Assembly (NCBI GenBank): GCA_021272315.1
Contig: JAJSLI010000083.1
Coordinates: 1 to 43,545, forward strand
Direction: 5' to 3'
Length of the DNA stretch: 43,545 nt
From: Methylacidiphilales bacterium
GTDB taxonomy: Bacteria; Verrucomicrobiota; Verrucomicrobiia; Methylacidiphilales; UBA1321
Shown: piece by piece, positions 7,032 through 14,120 of the stretch
Position numbering within the stretch: the stretch's first letter is position 1
How the letters are laid out: each line of letters starts with the position of its first letter
The notes under the pieces: model-generated
The model's input: only the letters and a program-made list of their open reading frames with translations
The model's database searches: none
What the model was told of the DNA's origin: nothing
Translations under genes and position numbers: made by a program

Positions 7032-7960
7032 GCCCGGGGCATAAAAAGCAGGTCGTGGAAGCGGCCGTGAAGGAAGGAGTGTGCTCCGGGCGAGCAGGAT
7101 GCCGGATCCTCGGGCTGTCCAGGTCGGGCTACTGGTATCGGGCTGGCCGGCGATCAAGCCGACAGCAGGAGCTGGTCAAGCGGATCCACGCCCTCGCCGA
7201 CGAGGAACCTCGGTATGGGTACCGCCGGATCGCCGCGGTGCTCAAGGAGGAGGGCTGGAACGTGGGCAAGCGCCAGGTGCGGCGCCTGCGCCGAATGGAA
7301 GGCCTGAGAGTGCCCCCGACCAAGAAGAAGGTCCCTCGTCGTGGCCGCTCTACCGGTTTGCCGACCAAGGCGACACACCGGAACCATGTCTGGACCTGGG
7401 ACTTCATCGCCGACGCCACGGTGCGCGGCGGATCTTTGAGGACGCTCAGCGTCCTGGACGAGTGCACCCGGGAGTGTCACGTACTGAGGGCCGATCGGGC
7501 CCTGAAATCCGGCGACGTGATCGACCTGGTAAAGGGGGCCATCGTCGAGCACGGGGCTCCCGAGTTCATCCGGTCCGACAACGGATCGGAGTTTATCGCC
7601 AAGGAACTGCAGCGCTGGCTGGCCGAAAACAAGATCAAGACAATCTACATCGAACCGGGCAGCCCCTGGCAGAACGGCTTCGTAGAATCCTTCCATGGGC
7701 GCTTCCGCGACGAATGCCTGAACCGTGAGCAGCTATGGACCCTCACCGAGGCCCGTGTCGTCATCGAGGACTACCGCAATAAATATAATCAGAAACGGCC
7801 GCACAGCCGGCTCGGGTATCAAAGCCCGGCCCGTTACGCGGCGAGCTTACTTCCATCCCTGGCTCCGGTCAGGCCCGCCGAGCCGGGCCTTCCCTCCGCC
7901 CGGGATGGACAACCAGCGTCAGGAGTATCAACATCAATTAACCATCCAGACCGACTCTGA
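7028..7960 (+). CDS. IS3-family transposase OrfB (DDE integrase domain)
   Basis: About 310 aa, from a possible GTG at 7028 to 7960, in frame -1 to OrfA. The sequence shows an HTH_21 region (LADEEPRYGYRRIAAVLKEE), then the rve core with the DDE triad: D in WTWDFIAD, D in FIRSDNGSEFI, and E in WQNGFVESFHGRFRDE, 35 residues after the second D as in the family. The C-terminal YNQKRPHSRLGYQSPARYAA box is also typical. The frame is intact and the copy appears potentially active. Expression as an OrfAB fusion by slippage at the A8 run is expected from the family. Confidence 0.9.
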   Translation: MSPGHKKQVVEAAVKEGVCSGRAGCRILGLSRSGYWYRAGRRSSRQQELVKRIHALADEEPRYGYRRIAAVLKEEGWNVGKRQVRRLRRMEGLRVPPTKKKVPRRGRSTGLPTKATHRNHVWTWDFIADATVRGGSLRTLSVLDECTRECHVLRADRALKSGDVIDLVKGAIVEHGAPEFIRSDNGSEFIAKELQRWLAENKIKTIYIEPGSPWQNGFVESFHGRFRDECLNREQLWTLTEARVVIEDYRNKYNQKRPHSRLGYQSPARYAASLLPSLAPVRPAEPGLPSARDGQPASGVSTSINHPDRL

Positions 7961-8113
7961 AGGTGGCTCGAAAAGGTGGATCCGTTCAGCTCCAGTGACC
8001 GCGCCTACGGCTCCGCCTTCAACCGCGCCCTGTTGGGTGTTGGGACCTGTTCCGACGCATCCAGTGAGGACGGCGCAAAGAGCGAGGGCTGTGGCTGTAA
8101 CTCTCTTTTCCAT
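7934..8113 (-). pseudogene. glycine-zipper lipoprotein truncated by the IS
   Basis: From the ATG at 8113 the product begins MEKRVTATALALCAVLTGCV, a lipoprotein signal peptide with lipobox LTGC, followed by GPNTQQGAVEGGAVGAVTGA, the first half of an outer-membrane glycine zipper (YMGG/Rick-17kDa-like). Homologues continue for another 60-120 residues; here the frame runs into the right inverted repeat of the IS3 element and ends after about 18 foreign codons. The truncation mirrors that of the cytochrome gene on the other side of the element. The longer open frame up to 8212 adds only non-family residues. Confidence 0.7.
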
Positions 8114-8229
8114 GGGTTGCATTTGTTGGCGTTGGGGTTCGGGTTTTTCGTTTTTCAAATTATTCACCGAACATCGTACGGTATCTCGTCTCAGTGGGTT
8201 TCTCCTTTTCAAGGCCCATCCTGGGATAC

Positions 8230-8370
8230 CTATCCTTGTCGAGCTTTTGTCTCTTGTTCGCGTTTTTGGTCCATTTGCGATGGTAATCCTAGGAATCGGA
8301 CGATGTCCTTACGATCCGCACGAACGCGGAAATGCTCCTCGCGCTGGAGATGGATTTTGATGACCGGCAT
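8230..8370 (-). CDS. small 46-aa protein, unannotated type
   Basis: A short minus-strand frame starts at the ATG at 8370, preceded by a purine-rich GAGAAAGGGTG about 7 nt upstream, and contains REEHFRVRADRKDIVRFLGL. The peptide is strongly charged, begins with a beta-like MPVIKIHLQ segment and ends in a Lys/Gln/Glu-rich tail. It looks protein-like in composition, unlike the shadow frames around it, and a 31-bp copy of the recurrent motif ends about 20 nt upstream in the correct orientation. I recognise no family. Its position between a motif-type promoter and the truncated lipoprotein gene suggests a small stress-induced protein or a leader ORF. Too short for routine gene calls. Confidence 0.45.
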   Translation of the reverse strand: MPVIKIHLQREEHFRVRADRKDIVRFLGLPSQMDQKREQETKARQG

Positions 8371-8391
8371 GAATAACACCCTTTCTCAAAT

Positions 8392-8422
8392 ATGAGAATT
8401 ACGGGTATTAAGTGGTGTTTTC
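8392..8422 (-). promoter_or_regulatory. 31-bp repeat with variant motif, copy A
   Basis: On the minus strand it begins GAAAACACCACTTAATACCC and continues to TCAT. It matches 14870-14900 (plus strand) at 28 of 31 positions by my count. It carries an AACACC core like the main motif. It lies about 20 nt before the 46-aa ORF and 280 nt before the truncated lipoprotein. Confidence 0.5.
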
Positions 8423-9194
8423 CGCTGCTCATAATCGCGCTGTGATTTTGCCCGACCCTCCCTACGGGGAAAGCGCCCTCCATTTCGGGCTGTTCAAGCA
8501 TGCGCCGAATGGCGGCCAGAGGCTATGGGGTGTTGCCCTATTATACATGGGAATGGATCGTCGGTTTTATTTGACCTCAAACCTCCCGCCCCTGGGGGAC
8601 CTTCTGCAAGCGTGGTTGGTGGCGTGCTCATCGGGTGCTTGGCAATCGCGTTAAATTTAGCGAATTAGGTATGCCCGGATCGAAGAGGTCGAGGGGAGGC
8701 TGGGGCAGCAAGTCGATCCGCCTGCCACCGCCGCTCGCGTCGTCGTGCGCGCCGAAGTGCGTGAGATGTTTGCGGATTTCCACAACAGAGCCACGCACGG
8801 CGACGGCGAACGCCAATGGTCCTCAGGGTCCCGGTCGACGAGTCGCCAGCGGGTCTGATGACAATTCTATTGGGGAGATGCCATCCGTCCGCAAGGCATG
8901 CCTGACTTGGGACTAACGTCGTACGACCTGTGGCTGAGGCTCCTCGCGGCTCCACGACGGCTGCGGGCGCCCCCATCGGAACTGCCTGCAATTCGCATCC
9001 TGGACGTCACCTTTGGCGCCGCGTCGCAAACTCGAACAGCTTCCAGCTCTGGAATCTACGACGCGATCGTCCGGCCCTTTCGTCAAACGATCACGCAGCC
9101 GGTAGCATCAGCTATCGCCGAATCGATTGAGGATTCAAAGTCGGGAAATTTTCTACCGACAAAACACCGGGTACGATCCGAAATGGTAACCGGG
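8423..9194. other. gene-poor region with possible decayed coding sequence
   Basis: No supported intact gene. The stretch 8661-8858 (plus strand) translates without stop into RIEEVEGRLGQQVDPPATAA then VREMFADFHNRATHGDG, which has protein-like composition but no start codon and no family I recognise, so it may be a relic. The motif at 8523-8538 is listed separately. Confidence 0.3.
8523..8538 (-). promoter_or_regulatory. recurrent stress-gene motif, copy 4
   Basis: Minus-strand sequence GGGCAACACCCCATAG, one mismatch from consensus. It points towards the 46-aa ORF and the truncated lipoprotein on the minus strand, about 150 nt before the former. TATAAT occurs just upstream of it on the same strand. 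Confidence 0.5.
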
Positions 9195-9434
9195 TCAGGG
9201 ATTTGGAGGTGGTGTCGTCTTGGTGCTGCTGGATCCCGGACACGCCAGCTTCCACAGCCAAACGCATAGAAAGCCGCTGACAATGATGGCGACCAAGCTC
9301 AGGTTTCGCCCAAAATAGTGACTGCCAACGACGATTTGAAAACCCCTGATCAACCGCAGAATGTGAACCAGGCAAAATAACCCGAAGATCACACTCGCAA
9401 CTTTCAGACCCGTAGTTTGTGACTTCATAACCAT
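9195..9434 (-). CDS. small one- or two-TM membrane protein, paralogue of 10863-11096
   Basis: A 79-aa product starting MVMKSQTTGLKVASVIFGLF (an alternative start two codons later). It has a hydrophobic helix at about residues 10-28, a polar linker LIRGFQIVVGSHYFGRNLS and a second hydrophobic segment LVAIIVSGFLCVWLWKLA, then a Ser/Thr/Pro tail. The protein at 10863-11096 aligns along its full length with the same pattern (GLRVSGVIFGL, IVIGSYHLGR, LFLIIATGGLSIWLVKLA). No known family comes to mind. A variant motif copy lies 85 nt upstream, so it probably shares the stress regulon. Function unknown; a small inner-membrane protein. Confidence 0.65.
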   Translation of the reverse strand: MVMKSQTTGLKVASVIFGLFCLVHILRLIRGFQIVVGSHYFGRNLSLVAIIVSGFLCVWLWKLACPGSSSTKTTPPPNP

Positions 9435-9519
9435 GCGCTCCGATTTTTTTGTTTTGATGCTGACACTTGATCGATCTGCTGCCGACCGCGCTGGATGCGG
9501 CTTGGAATCGGCTGCCAGT

Positions 9520-9535
9520 GGTTGAGGTGTTACGA
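9520..9535 (-). promoter_or_regulatory. recurrent stress-gene motif, copy 5 (weaker)
   Basis: Minus-strand sequence TCGTAACACCTCAACC retains GTAACACC-C. It lies 85 nt upstream of the small membrane protein on the same strand. The next 80 nt contain a split stem (GCCGACCGC with GCGG and TCGGC). Confidence 0.35.
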
Positions 9536-9793
9536 AGTTGCCTGATCCCGCCAAATTGTCGACGCCGATTATTGGACGTCGGATGCTGTGCGCAATCGAG
9601 TTATGGCAGGATCGGATCCACCCACGGCATCCAGGATACCCGCTGAGGCGGCTCTTGGACCAATCTATCGAAGCGCAATCGACCCTCGCATCGATCCGGT
9701 ATCACAACGGAAGCGGTTTAGGTGAAAGTGAACGCCGACGAAGAAGGCGAGCCGCGTCTCATTCCATTTGGGCGGCCAATGCCACCCACGGTA

Positions 9794-9809
9794 GGGCTAT
9801 ACCCCATAG
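9794..9809 (+). promoter_or_regulatory. recurrent stress-gene motif, copy 6
   Basis: Sequence GGGCTATACCCCATAG, 137 nt before the PRC-barrel gene at 9947. A hairpin follows it at 9843-9865. Confidence 0.5.
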
Positions 9810-9833
9810 CGAAGACATCGTCAGCGGCGTAGC

Positions 9834-9953
9834 ATGAAAGGCCTCACCCGGCAGATCGCGGTGAGTGAAGCGGATTTCCCGAACACGCTGCCAGTCGGAC
9901 GCCAACAGCAAACAAAGAGCGGCAAGAAAAAGACGAAAGCTTTATCATGTTAA
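9834..9953 (+). CDS. possible 39-aa leader ORF overlapping the PRC-barrel start
   Basis: An ATG at 9834 opens a short frame (MKGLTRQIAVSEADFPNTLP, then a Lys/Gln-rich tail) whose TAA overlaps the start of the PRC-barrel gene by 7 nt. No Shine-Dalgarno is visible. It could be a leader peptide coupled to the downstream gene or chance. I recognise no family. Confidence 0.2.
   Translation: MKGLTRQIAVSEADFPNTLPVGRQQQTKSGKKKTKALSC
9843..9865 (+). other. leader hairpin downstream of motif copy 6
   Basis: CTCACC (9843-9848) pairs with GGTGAG (9860-9865) around an 11-nt loop, between motif and start codon. Confidence 0.3.
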
Positions 9954-10726
9954 TCAAAGCCAAAACGCTCAAGGGCTACTCATTGCATAGCCTCGATGGG
10001 GAAATCGGAAGGGTCGAGGAATTCTATTTCGATGACCGGCACTGGACAATTCGCTATCTGGTCGCCAATACCGGAACCTGGCTCACGGGCAGGCAGGTGC
10101 TCATTTCCCCCTATGCGCTAGGCGACGTGGATGGGAAAGAGCGCCAGATCGACGTCGCTCTGACCAAGAAGAAAATCGAGGACAGTCCTGCCCTGACCAG
10201 CGACAAACCCGTGTCCCGCCAGTTCGAGGACAACTATTACGGGTATTATGGATGGCCCGGGTATTGGGGTGGTCCATACAGCTGGGGATGTTATCCCTAC
10301 ATTGAACGCGACCATGAAAAATGGATGAGACCTACCCATGATGAAAAGGCTTGGGACCCCCATCTGCGCAGCACTCACGATGTGAGCGGTCGTAACATCC
10401 AAGCTACCGACGGCGAGATCGGCCACGTTGAAGATTTCATCATCGATGATGAAACCTGGGCAATTCGTTACTTCATCATCAATACGCGGAACTGGTGGCC
10501 CGGGAAAAAGATCCTGATTTCGCCGCAATGGATCGAGCGCGTTAGCTGGAGTGAGTCGAAGGTTTTCGTCAATCTTACCCGCGAGGCCATCAAGCAGTCA
10601 CCGGAATACACGGAGGAGTCGCTGCCGACTCGGGACTTCGAGACCAGACTGCATCAACATTACAATCGCAAAGGATATTGGGTCGAAGAACTAGCGGTCG
10701 GTCAGACACCTCCGATGCACAAATGA
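9947..10726 (+). CDS. two-repeat PRC-barrel protein
   Basis: Protein of 259 aa with two PRC-barrel repeats, about residues 5-70 and 140-215. Each carries the same pattern: LDGEIGRVEEFYFDDRHWTI ... GRQVLISP in the first and TDGEIGHVEDFIIDDETWAI ... GKKILISP in the second. A Tyr/Gly/Trp-rich linker (YYGYYGWPGYWGG) joins them. PRC-barrels are small beta-barrel domains found in photosynthetic reaction centre H subunits and RimM; free-standing double versions are common in stress or envelope gene sets but have no defined biochemical role. There is no signal peptide or TM. A close paralogue is encoded at 14121-14846. A motif copy and hairpin sit upstream, and the gene appears monocistronic. Confidence 0.9.
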   Translation: MLIKAKTLKGYSLHSLDGEIGRVEEFYFDDRHWTIRYLVANTGTWLTGRQVLISPYALGDVDGKERQIDVALTKKKIEDSPALTSDKPVSRQFEDNYYGYYGWPGYWGGPYSWGCYPYIERDHEKWMRPTHDEKAWDPHLRSTHDVSGRNIQATDGEIGHVEDFIIDDETWAIRYFIINTRNWWPGKKILISPQWIERVSWSESKVFVNLTREAIKQSPEYTEESLPTRDFETRLHQHYNRKGYWVEELAVGQTPPMHK

Positions 10727-10862
10727 TTGGCTCTCCGCAGAATGGGACCTCCGCAACCGCTCCGAAAGATGTCTCGTAAAACGCATCAAGTCAGTCGGTA
10801 GGCAGCTCGCAATCGGGGCCTGATGTTTTCGCGCCTGAAATCTTGGCTCGGCATATTCTGAC

Positions 10863-11096
10863 ATGAAGTTGCGAACCATCGGTCTCCGGGTTTCAGGCGT
10901 GATCTTTGGGCTTGTCAGCTTAGGTCTCATCGCTCGGCTATGGGCCCGGTCTGAAATCGTTATCGGCAGCTATCACCTCGGTCGAATCCCGAGCTTGTTT
11001 TTAATTATTGCTACGGGTGGGCTCAGCATCTGGCTGGTGAAGCTGGCCGGACCCTGGTGCGCCGAGAGCAAAGCGGCGCCGACGCCGAAAACCTAA
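10863..11096 (+). CDS. small membrane protein, paralogue of 9195-9434
   Basis: A 77-aa protein: MKLRTIGLRVSGVIFGLVSL opens a hydrophobic helix, EIVIGSYHLGRIPS is a polar hinge, and LFLIIATGGLSIWLVKLAGP is a second hydrophobic segment followed by a Lys/Ala/Pro tail. It aligns with the 79-aa protein at 9195-9434 over its whole length. The two genes flank the PRC-barrel gene in opposite orientation, suggesting local duplication with inversion. No clear motif copy is seen upstream; TCTCGTAAAACGCATCAAG (about 10772-10790) is at best a weak resemblance. Function unknown. Confidence 0.65.
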   Translation: MKLRTIGLRVSGVIFGLVSLGLIARLWARSEIVIGSYHLGRIPSLFLIIATGGLSIWLVKLAGPWCAESKAAPTPKT

Positions 11097-11180
11097 ATCA
11101 GCTGCAAGCACCTTTCGCGTATGGGATTCGACGAAGGCGATGGACAACCTTTGATCCACCCACGCAGGTGGGGGACCAAA

Positions 11181-11309
11181 GTGAATTTTGCAATCGTGGT
11201 TGGGGTCATTGTTTTTCTGGGCCTCGGGGTCTTTGCGATATGCTGGACGCGTTCGCACAAGAACAAAGTTGCAAATGACATCCAGCAGAAGATGGAGGAC
11301 AAACGCTGA
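11181..11309 (+). CDS. small single-TM protein
   Basis: From a GTG at 11181, preceded by GGTGGGGG, the product has 42 aa: a hydrophobic helix (VNFAIVVGVIVFLGLGVFAI) followed by a basic C-terminal stretch (RSHKNKVANDIQQKMEDKR). An ATG at 11121 would add 20 polar residues that look unrelated. A helix plus charged tail is typical of small inner-membrane proteins. No family recognised; it follows the paralogue gene by 84 nt and may be in the same transcript. Confidence 0.45.
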   Translation: MNFAIVVGVIVFLGLGVFAICWTRSHKNKVANDIQQKMEDKR

Positions 11310-11405
11310 ACCTCTGGCTTCGCCTCTACCGGCCTAATTTGGGCTCGCTTTGAAGGGCTCCAGCTGCGCCCGGGTCCGCTTCCTGGGTCAGCCCAACTTC
11401 CCGCC

Positions 11406-11942
11406 ATGTCGTCTTGCAATACCGCTGAAAAATTCAACGTCGTCATTCTCTACGACCGCTTCACGTCAGTCGGCCGGGCGATGGCGGCCTATTCTCATCT
11501 TACCCGTGAGCTGGAAAGCGAGTTTATCCCCGTACTCCGAATCTGGCGCGTCGATGTCGCGACGTTGCCCGAATGTGCCAGCCAAGCCGATGAAGACATC
11601 GAGGCTGCCGAAATGGTCATCATGGCGGTCCGCAACGTCCAACCTTGTCCGCCCGCGTTCGTGCGCTGGATGGAAGGAAGTCGCGGCGACAACGGTTGTG
11701 GCCTGACCAAACGTGCCTTGATCGCTATCATCGAGGCGCCCGACCAGGCCGCTCCCTCAGCCGACGCTTGGAACACCTTCGCACGCGGTGAGGCACAAGC
11801 TCAACTGGATGTCCTTTTTTGGGCGCCATCCGCAGAGGCGAGCGCCCCGCCGGCGCCGTGCGGCGCGACTACGACGGAGCCACGCACGAATGCCCTCGAA
11901 TCAGCCGCAATCCGCCTTATGAAACCAACACCCTTGGAGTGA
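11406..11942 (+). CDS. conserved-looking protein of unknown function
   Basis: Protein of 178 aa. The front half resembles a Rossmann-like or receiver-like fold: FNVVILYDRFTSVGRAMAAY (strand then helix), LRIWRVDVATLPE, then AEMVIMAVRNVQPCPPAFVR and WMEGSR, and later KRALIAIIEAPDQ. I have a sense of similar hypothetical proteins ('NVVLLYD...A..') in Verrucomicrobia but no named family. The C-terminal 40 residues are Ala/Pro/Thr-rich and probably disordered. No TM or signal peptide. Its 3' end overlaps the convergent slipin gene by 26 bp. The coding call rests on length, domain-like composition and the downstream convergence. Confidence 0.6.
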   Translation: MSSCNTAEKFNVVILYDRFTSVGRAMAAYSHLTRELESEFIPVLRIWRVDVATLPECASQADEDIEAAEMVIMAVRNVQPCPPAFVRWMEGSRGDNGCGLTKRALIAIIEAPDQAAPSADAWNTFARGEAQAQLDVLFWAPSAEASAPPAPCGATTTEPRTNALESAAIRLMKPTPLE

Positions 11943-12885
11943 CCGGTTCCGAATCGGCGGTCCCGTTTGGCTGGCTTTCAGGTGCATCCTGGGGCTTGAC
12001 TTTGGCGTCCTGGCCCAGGCCCATGGTCAGCGCCGTCAATCCGGCGAGGCCGCCAAGTTGCATGGATTCGACGGCAGTGCTGGGGACGATGACAATGGTG
12101 GCATTCTCCTTCAACCCCTCATAGAGCATGTTCATAGCCCGTAAATGAAGGGCAACCGGATTGTGGGCATAACTCTTGGCTGCCTCGGCAAACTTTTCCG
12201 CCACCTGACGCTCTGAATCTCCCAGAATAACCCGAGCCTGACGTTCTCGTTCGGCTTGGGCCTGCATCGACATCGCATCCTCCAAGGCTGACGGGATCAA
12301 GACGTCCTTCACTTCAACTGATATGACATTGATGCCTTATGGTTCGGTGCGCTCGTCGATAATCTTCTGCAGCAAGTTGCTGATTTTGTCCCTGCCTTCC
12401 AGCATCTCTGAAAGCACGGTTTTGCCAATCACGTCGCGCAGGGCTGTTTGGGAGGCCCAGCTTATGGCGCTTCGAAAGTCTGCCACATCGAGAGCCGCCT
12501 TCTGCGGGTCCACCACTTTCCAAAACAGCACGGCATCCACATCCACTGGCACCGTATCCTTGGTAAGGGCTTTTTCCGCCTTGAAACCGGTCGTGATGAC
12601 GCGAGTGTCGATCCAGTAGGGAATTGCATCGATGACCGGAATAATGACAAACAGTCCCGGCCCCTTTAGGGAGCGAAAGTGCCCGAGACGCAGGATCACG
12701 GCCTTATCCCACTGATCAGCCACTTGAATTGCGGAGGAGACGACAAGGGCGATGACAAAGGCCCCGACTGCTATCCAGAGCGCTTCCCAGTTAGCCCCAG
12801 CTCGATGCTTGGCGTATGCCAAGGCTACGCCAACGCCGAAAACCACTAAGGAAATCAATATTGCGAATGACCTATTTTGTTTCAT
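11917..12885 (-). pseudogene. slipin/stomatin (SPFH, band 7) gene with one in-frame stop
   Basis: The minus-strand frame starts MKQNRSFAILISLVVFGVGV with two N-terminal TM helices (the second around LWIAVGAFVIALVVSSAIQV), then the band-7 domain: VILRLGHFRSLKGPGLFVII, DAIPYWIDTRVITTGFKAEK, TKDTVPVDVDAVLFWKVVDP. After KIIDERTEP a TAA (12337-12339) interrupts, and the same frame goes on with GINVISVEVKDVLIPSALED and AMSMQAQAERERQARVILGD, exactly as slipins do. Homologues have Trp (TGG) there, so TAA implies two adjacent changes. Without that codon the product would be a normal 322-aa slipin. Either a recent pseudogene or a sequence error. A motif copy lies 175 nt upstream. Slipins scaffold membrane microdomains with proteases or ion channels. 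Confidence 0.8.
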
Positions 12886-13278
12886 TTAATTATCTCCCCA
12901 GTCTTCGCCCTTGCCGTGTCTTAGTGCCCGCCCTTTCCGGCGGCAGTCCCAACGGCGATGTGGGCGGCCGGATCTGTCTTTCATGGGTGGGCCTCCGTGT
13001 CCGATTGTCGGTTGAAGTTTTCGCCAGGCATGTACTCTAGTGCAAAGCGCAACTTGTGGGCTATGGTGTGTTACCCTCCCCTTGGATGCTCGGAGTTGCG
13101 CGGGGCGGCCCGAGATGCCGATGTGAATGCCGAAGCCGGTACCGTCTGGCTTCCCAAGATAAACATCACACGGCTATCAAAAATCAGTAAGCCCAGATCC
13201 TGAGCTACAGCTGATTTCAGGACGCATCAAATCGGGCACGACTGTTGCAAACGGGCAGCAGGCGCCCAAGGTTGCTGG
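12886..13278. other. intergenic region, one motif copy
   Basis: This divergent gap holds the slipin motif copy at 13061-13076. CCGCC-GGCGG near 12943-12958 can form a short stem in the slipin leader. No gene is supported here. Confidence 0.4.
13061..13076 (-). promoter_or_regulatory. recurrent stress-gene motif, copy 7
   Basis: Minus-strand sequence GGGTAACACACCATAG, one mismatch from consensus, 175 nt before the slipin start. Confidence 0.5.
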
Positions 13279-13599
13279 ATGAAAAAGAAAACTTCTGCTC
13301 ACTCGTCCTCTTCGTCAGTGTCTTCGGCAGCCGTCGTGCTGGCCCCGTCTCATGATGAAATTGCAACGCGAGCAGAGGCACTATGGCGGGAAAAGGGATG
13401 TCCGCAAGGCTGCGACGACGAGTTATGGCTGGAAGCCGAGCGGCAATTGTGTCGCTCGCCGGCTTTTGAAGGAGAAGAGAGAGACAGGATCGCGCTCGCT
13501 GATCCGCGTTTTGATTTCAACCGAAAGAGCGATGACCTGATGGAGGAGTTGAATCAACGATTTCCCGGACAGACCGGCAAGGAGACGACTTCGCTTTAG
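13279..13599 (+). CDS. DUF2934 domain protein
   Basis: A 106-aa protein. After a Ser/Lys-rich, probably disordered N-terminus (MKKKTSAHSSSSSVSSAAVV) comes a DUF2934 module at about residues 28-60 (HDEIATRAEALWREKGCPQG, then DELWLEAERQL), matching those in the 4107 gene and the ATPase tails. The rest is charged and helical. The ATG is preceded by GGTTGCTGG, only a weak ribosome site. Function unknown; DUF2934 proteins are usually small cytoplasmic proteins and often occur near stress genes. Confidence 0.75.
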   Translation: MKKKTSAHSSSSSVSSAAVVLAPSHDEIATRAEALWREKGCPQGCDDELWLEAERQLCRSPAFEGEERDRIALADPRFDFNRKSDDLMEELNQRFPGQTGKETTSL

Positions 13600-13832
13600 C
13601 ATCGGCCCCGCACTTGTTTTGCCTAAGGTCCATCACTAAGAGCTTGTAGCGCCCCGGCCAATTCCAGCGTTCGAGGCAGGCGCGGACCACCGAAAGATTC
13701 CTCCCTGAAGGGGAACTTGTGCATGCGTCCAAGATCGTGGTGGCGGAGACACAGCGGACGATGACTTCCTTTCGCTATATTCCCAATTAACCGATCCTCG
13801 ACGAAAACGCGCTCCAAAGTGACCCATGCGGC

Positions 13833-13848
13833 CGTAGGGGTATTACCG
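13833..13848 (-). promoter_or_regulatory. recurrent stress-gene motif, copy 8 (orphan)
   Basis: Minus-strand sequence CGGTAATACCCCTACG. Unlike the other copies it does not point to a recognisable gene; the 200 nt on that side have only an unassigned frame. The former target may have been lost. Confidence 0.35.
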
Positions 13849-14005
13849 CCAGCACTGCGGCGTGAACCGAAAGACGCGCCGGCTGACCGGCGCCCTGTGG
13901 CGCAAAGCCGCGCGCCTGCAAATCGAACTCCATCGCTCGTGCGGTCGATAGGCGCAGAGCTCTGATCACCGCCGGAAAAACTGCTGAGAAACACTCCTCC
14001 ACGTA

Positions 14006-14021
14006 GGACAACACCCCATAG
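14006..14021 (+). promoter_or_regulatory. recurrent stress-gene motif, copy 9
   Basis: Sequence GGACAACACCCCATAG, 99 nt before the ATG of the PRC-barrel gene at 14121 and followed by a perfect hairpin. Confidence 0.5.
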
Positions 14022-14032
14022 TCTCCGGTCGT

Positions 14033-14062
14033 CTTTCGGAGCAAGCTCTGTGGCTCCGAAAG
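14033..14062 (+). other. leader hairpin of the second PRC-barrel gene
   Basis: CTTTCGGAGC (14033-14042) pairs perfectly with GCTCCGAAAG (14053-14062), a 10-bp stem with a 10-nt loop. It begins 11 nt after the motif and ends about 58 nt before the start codon. No T-run follows, so it is not a normal terminator; it may stabilise or regulate the leader. Confidence 0.5.
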
Positions 14063-14120
14063 AGGGGATGCTTTCGAGAAGAGAAAGTCGGTCAAAAAAC
14101 AACCGTAGGATAAAAGATCT

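Larger units (their letters stand above)
6716..7972 (+). mobile_element. IS3-family insertion sequence
   Basis: A 1257-bp element bounded by imperfect inverted repeats of about 27 bp. The left end begins TTCGAGCCGCTTGAAGAGTT; the reverse complement of the right end begins TTCGAGCCACCTTCAGAGTC. I count 22 of 27 matches. It encodes OrfA and OrfB with a -1 frame relation. Flanks show no convincing target-site duplication, and both neighbouring minus-strand genes are cut at its ends, which points to a deletion accompanying or following insertion. OrfA (RLKELERENTELKKMLADAM) resembles the IS407-like subgroup, but I could not check this. Confidence 0.85.
9435..9946. other. divergent intergenic region
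   Basis: This 512-bp gap lies between two divergent genes and contains one motif copy facing each of them (9520-9535 minus, 9794-9809 plus). The open frame 9538-9837 has no family signal and runs across the second motif, so I do not call it. Confidence 0.4.
13600..14120. other. intergenic region with two motif copies
   Basis: No supported gene. Minus-strand frames in 13620-14137 have no family signal. It holds motif copies at 13833-13848 (minus, no clear target gene) and 14006-14021 (plus, facing the second PRC-barrel gene), plus the hairpin at 14033-14062. Confidence 0.4.
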
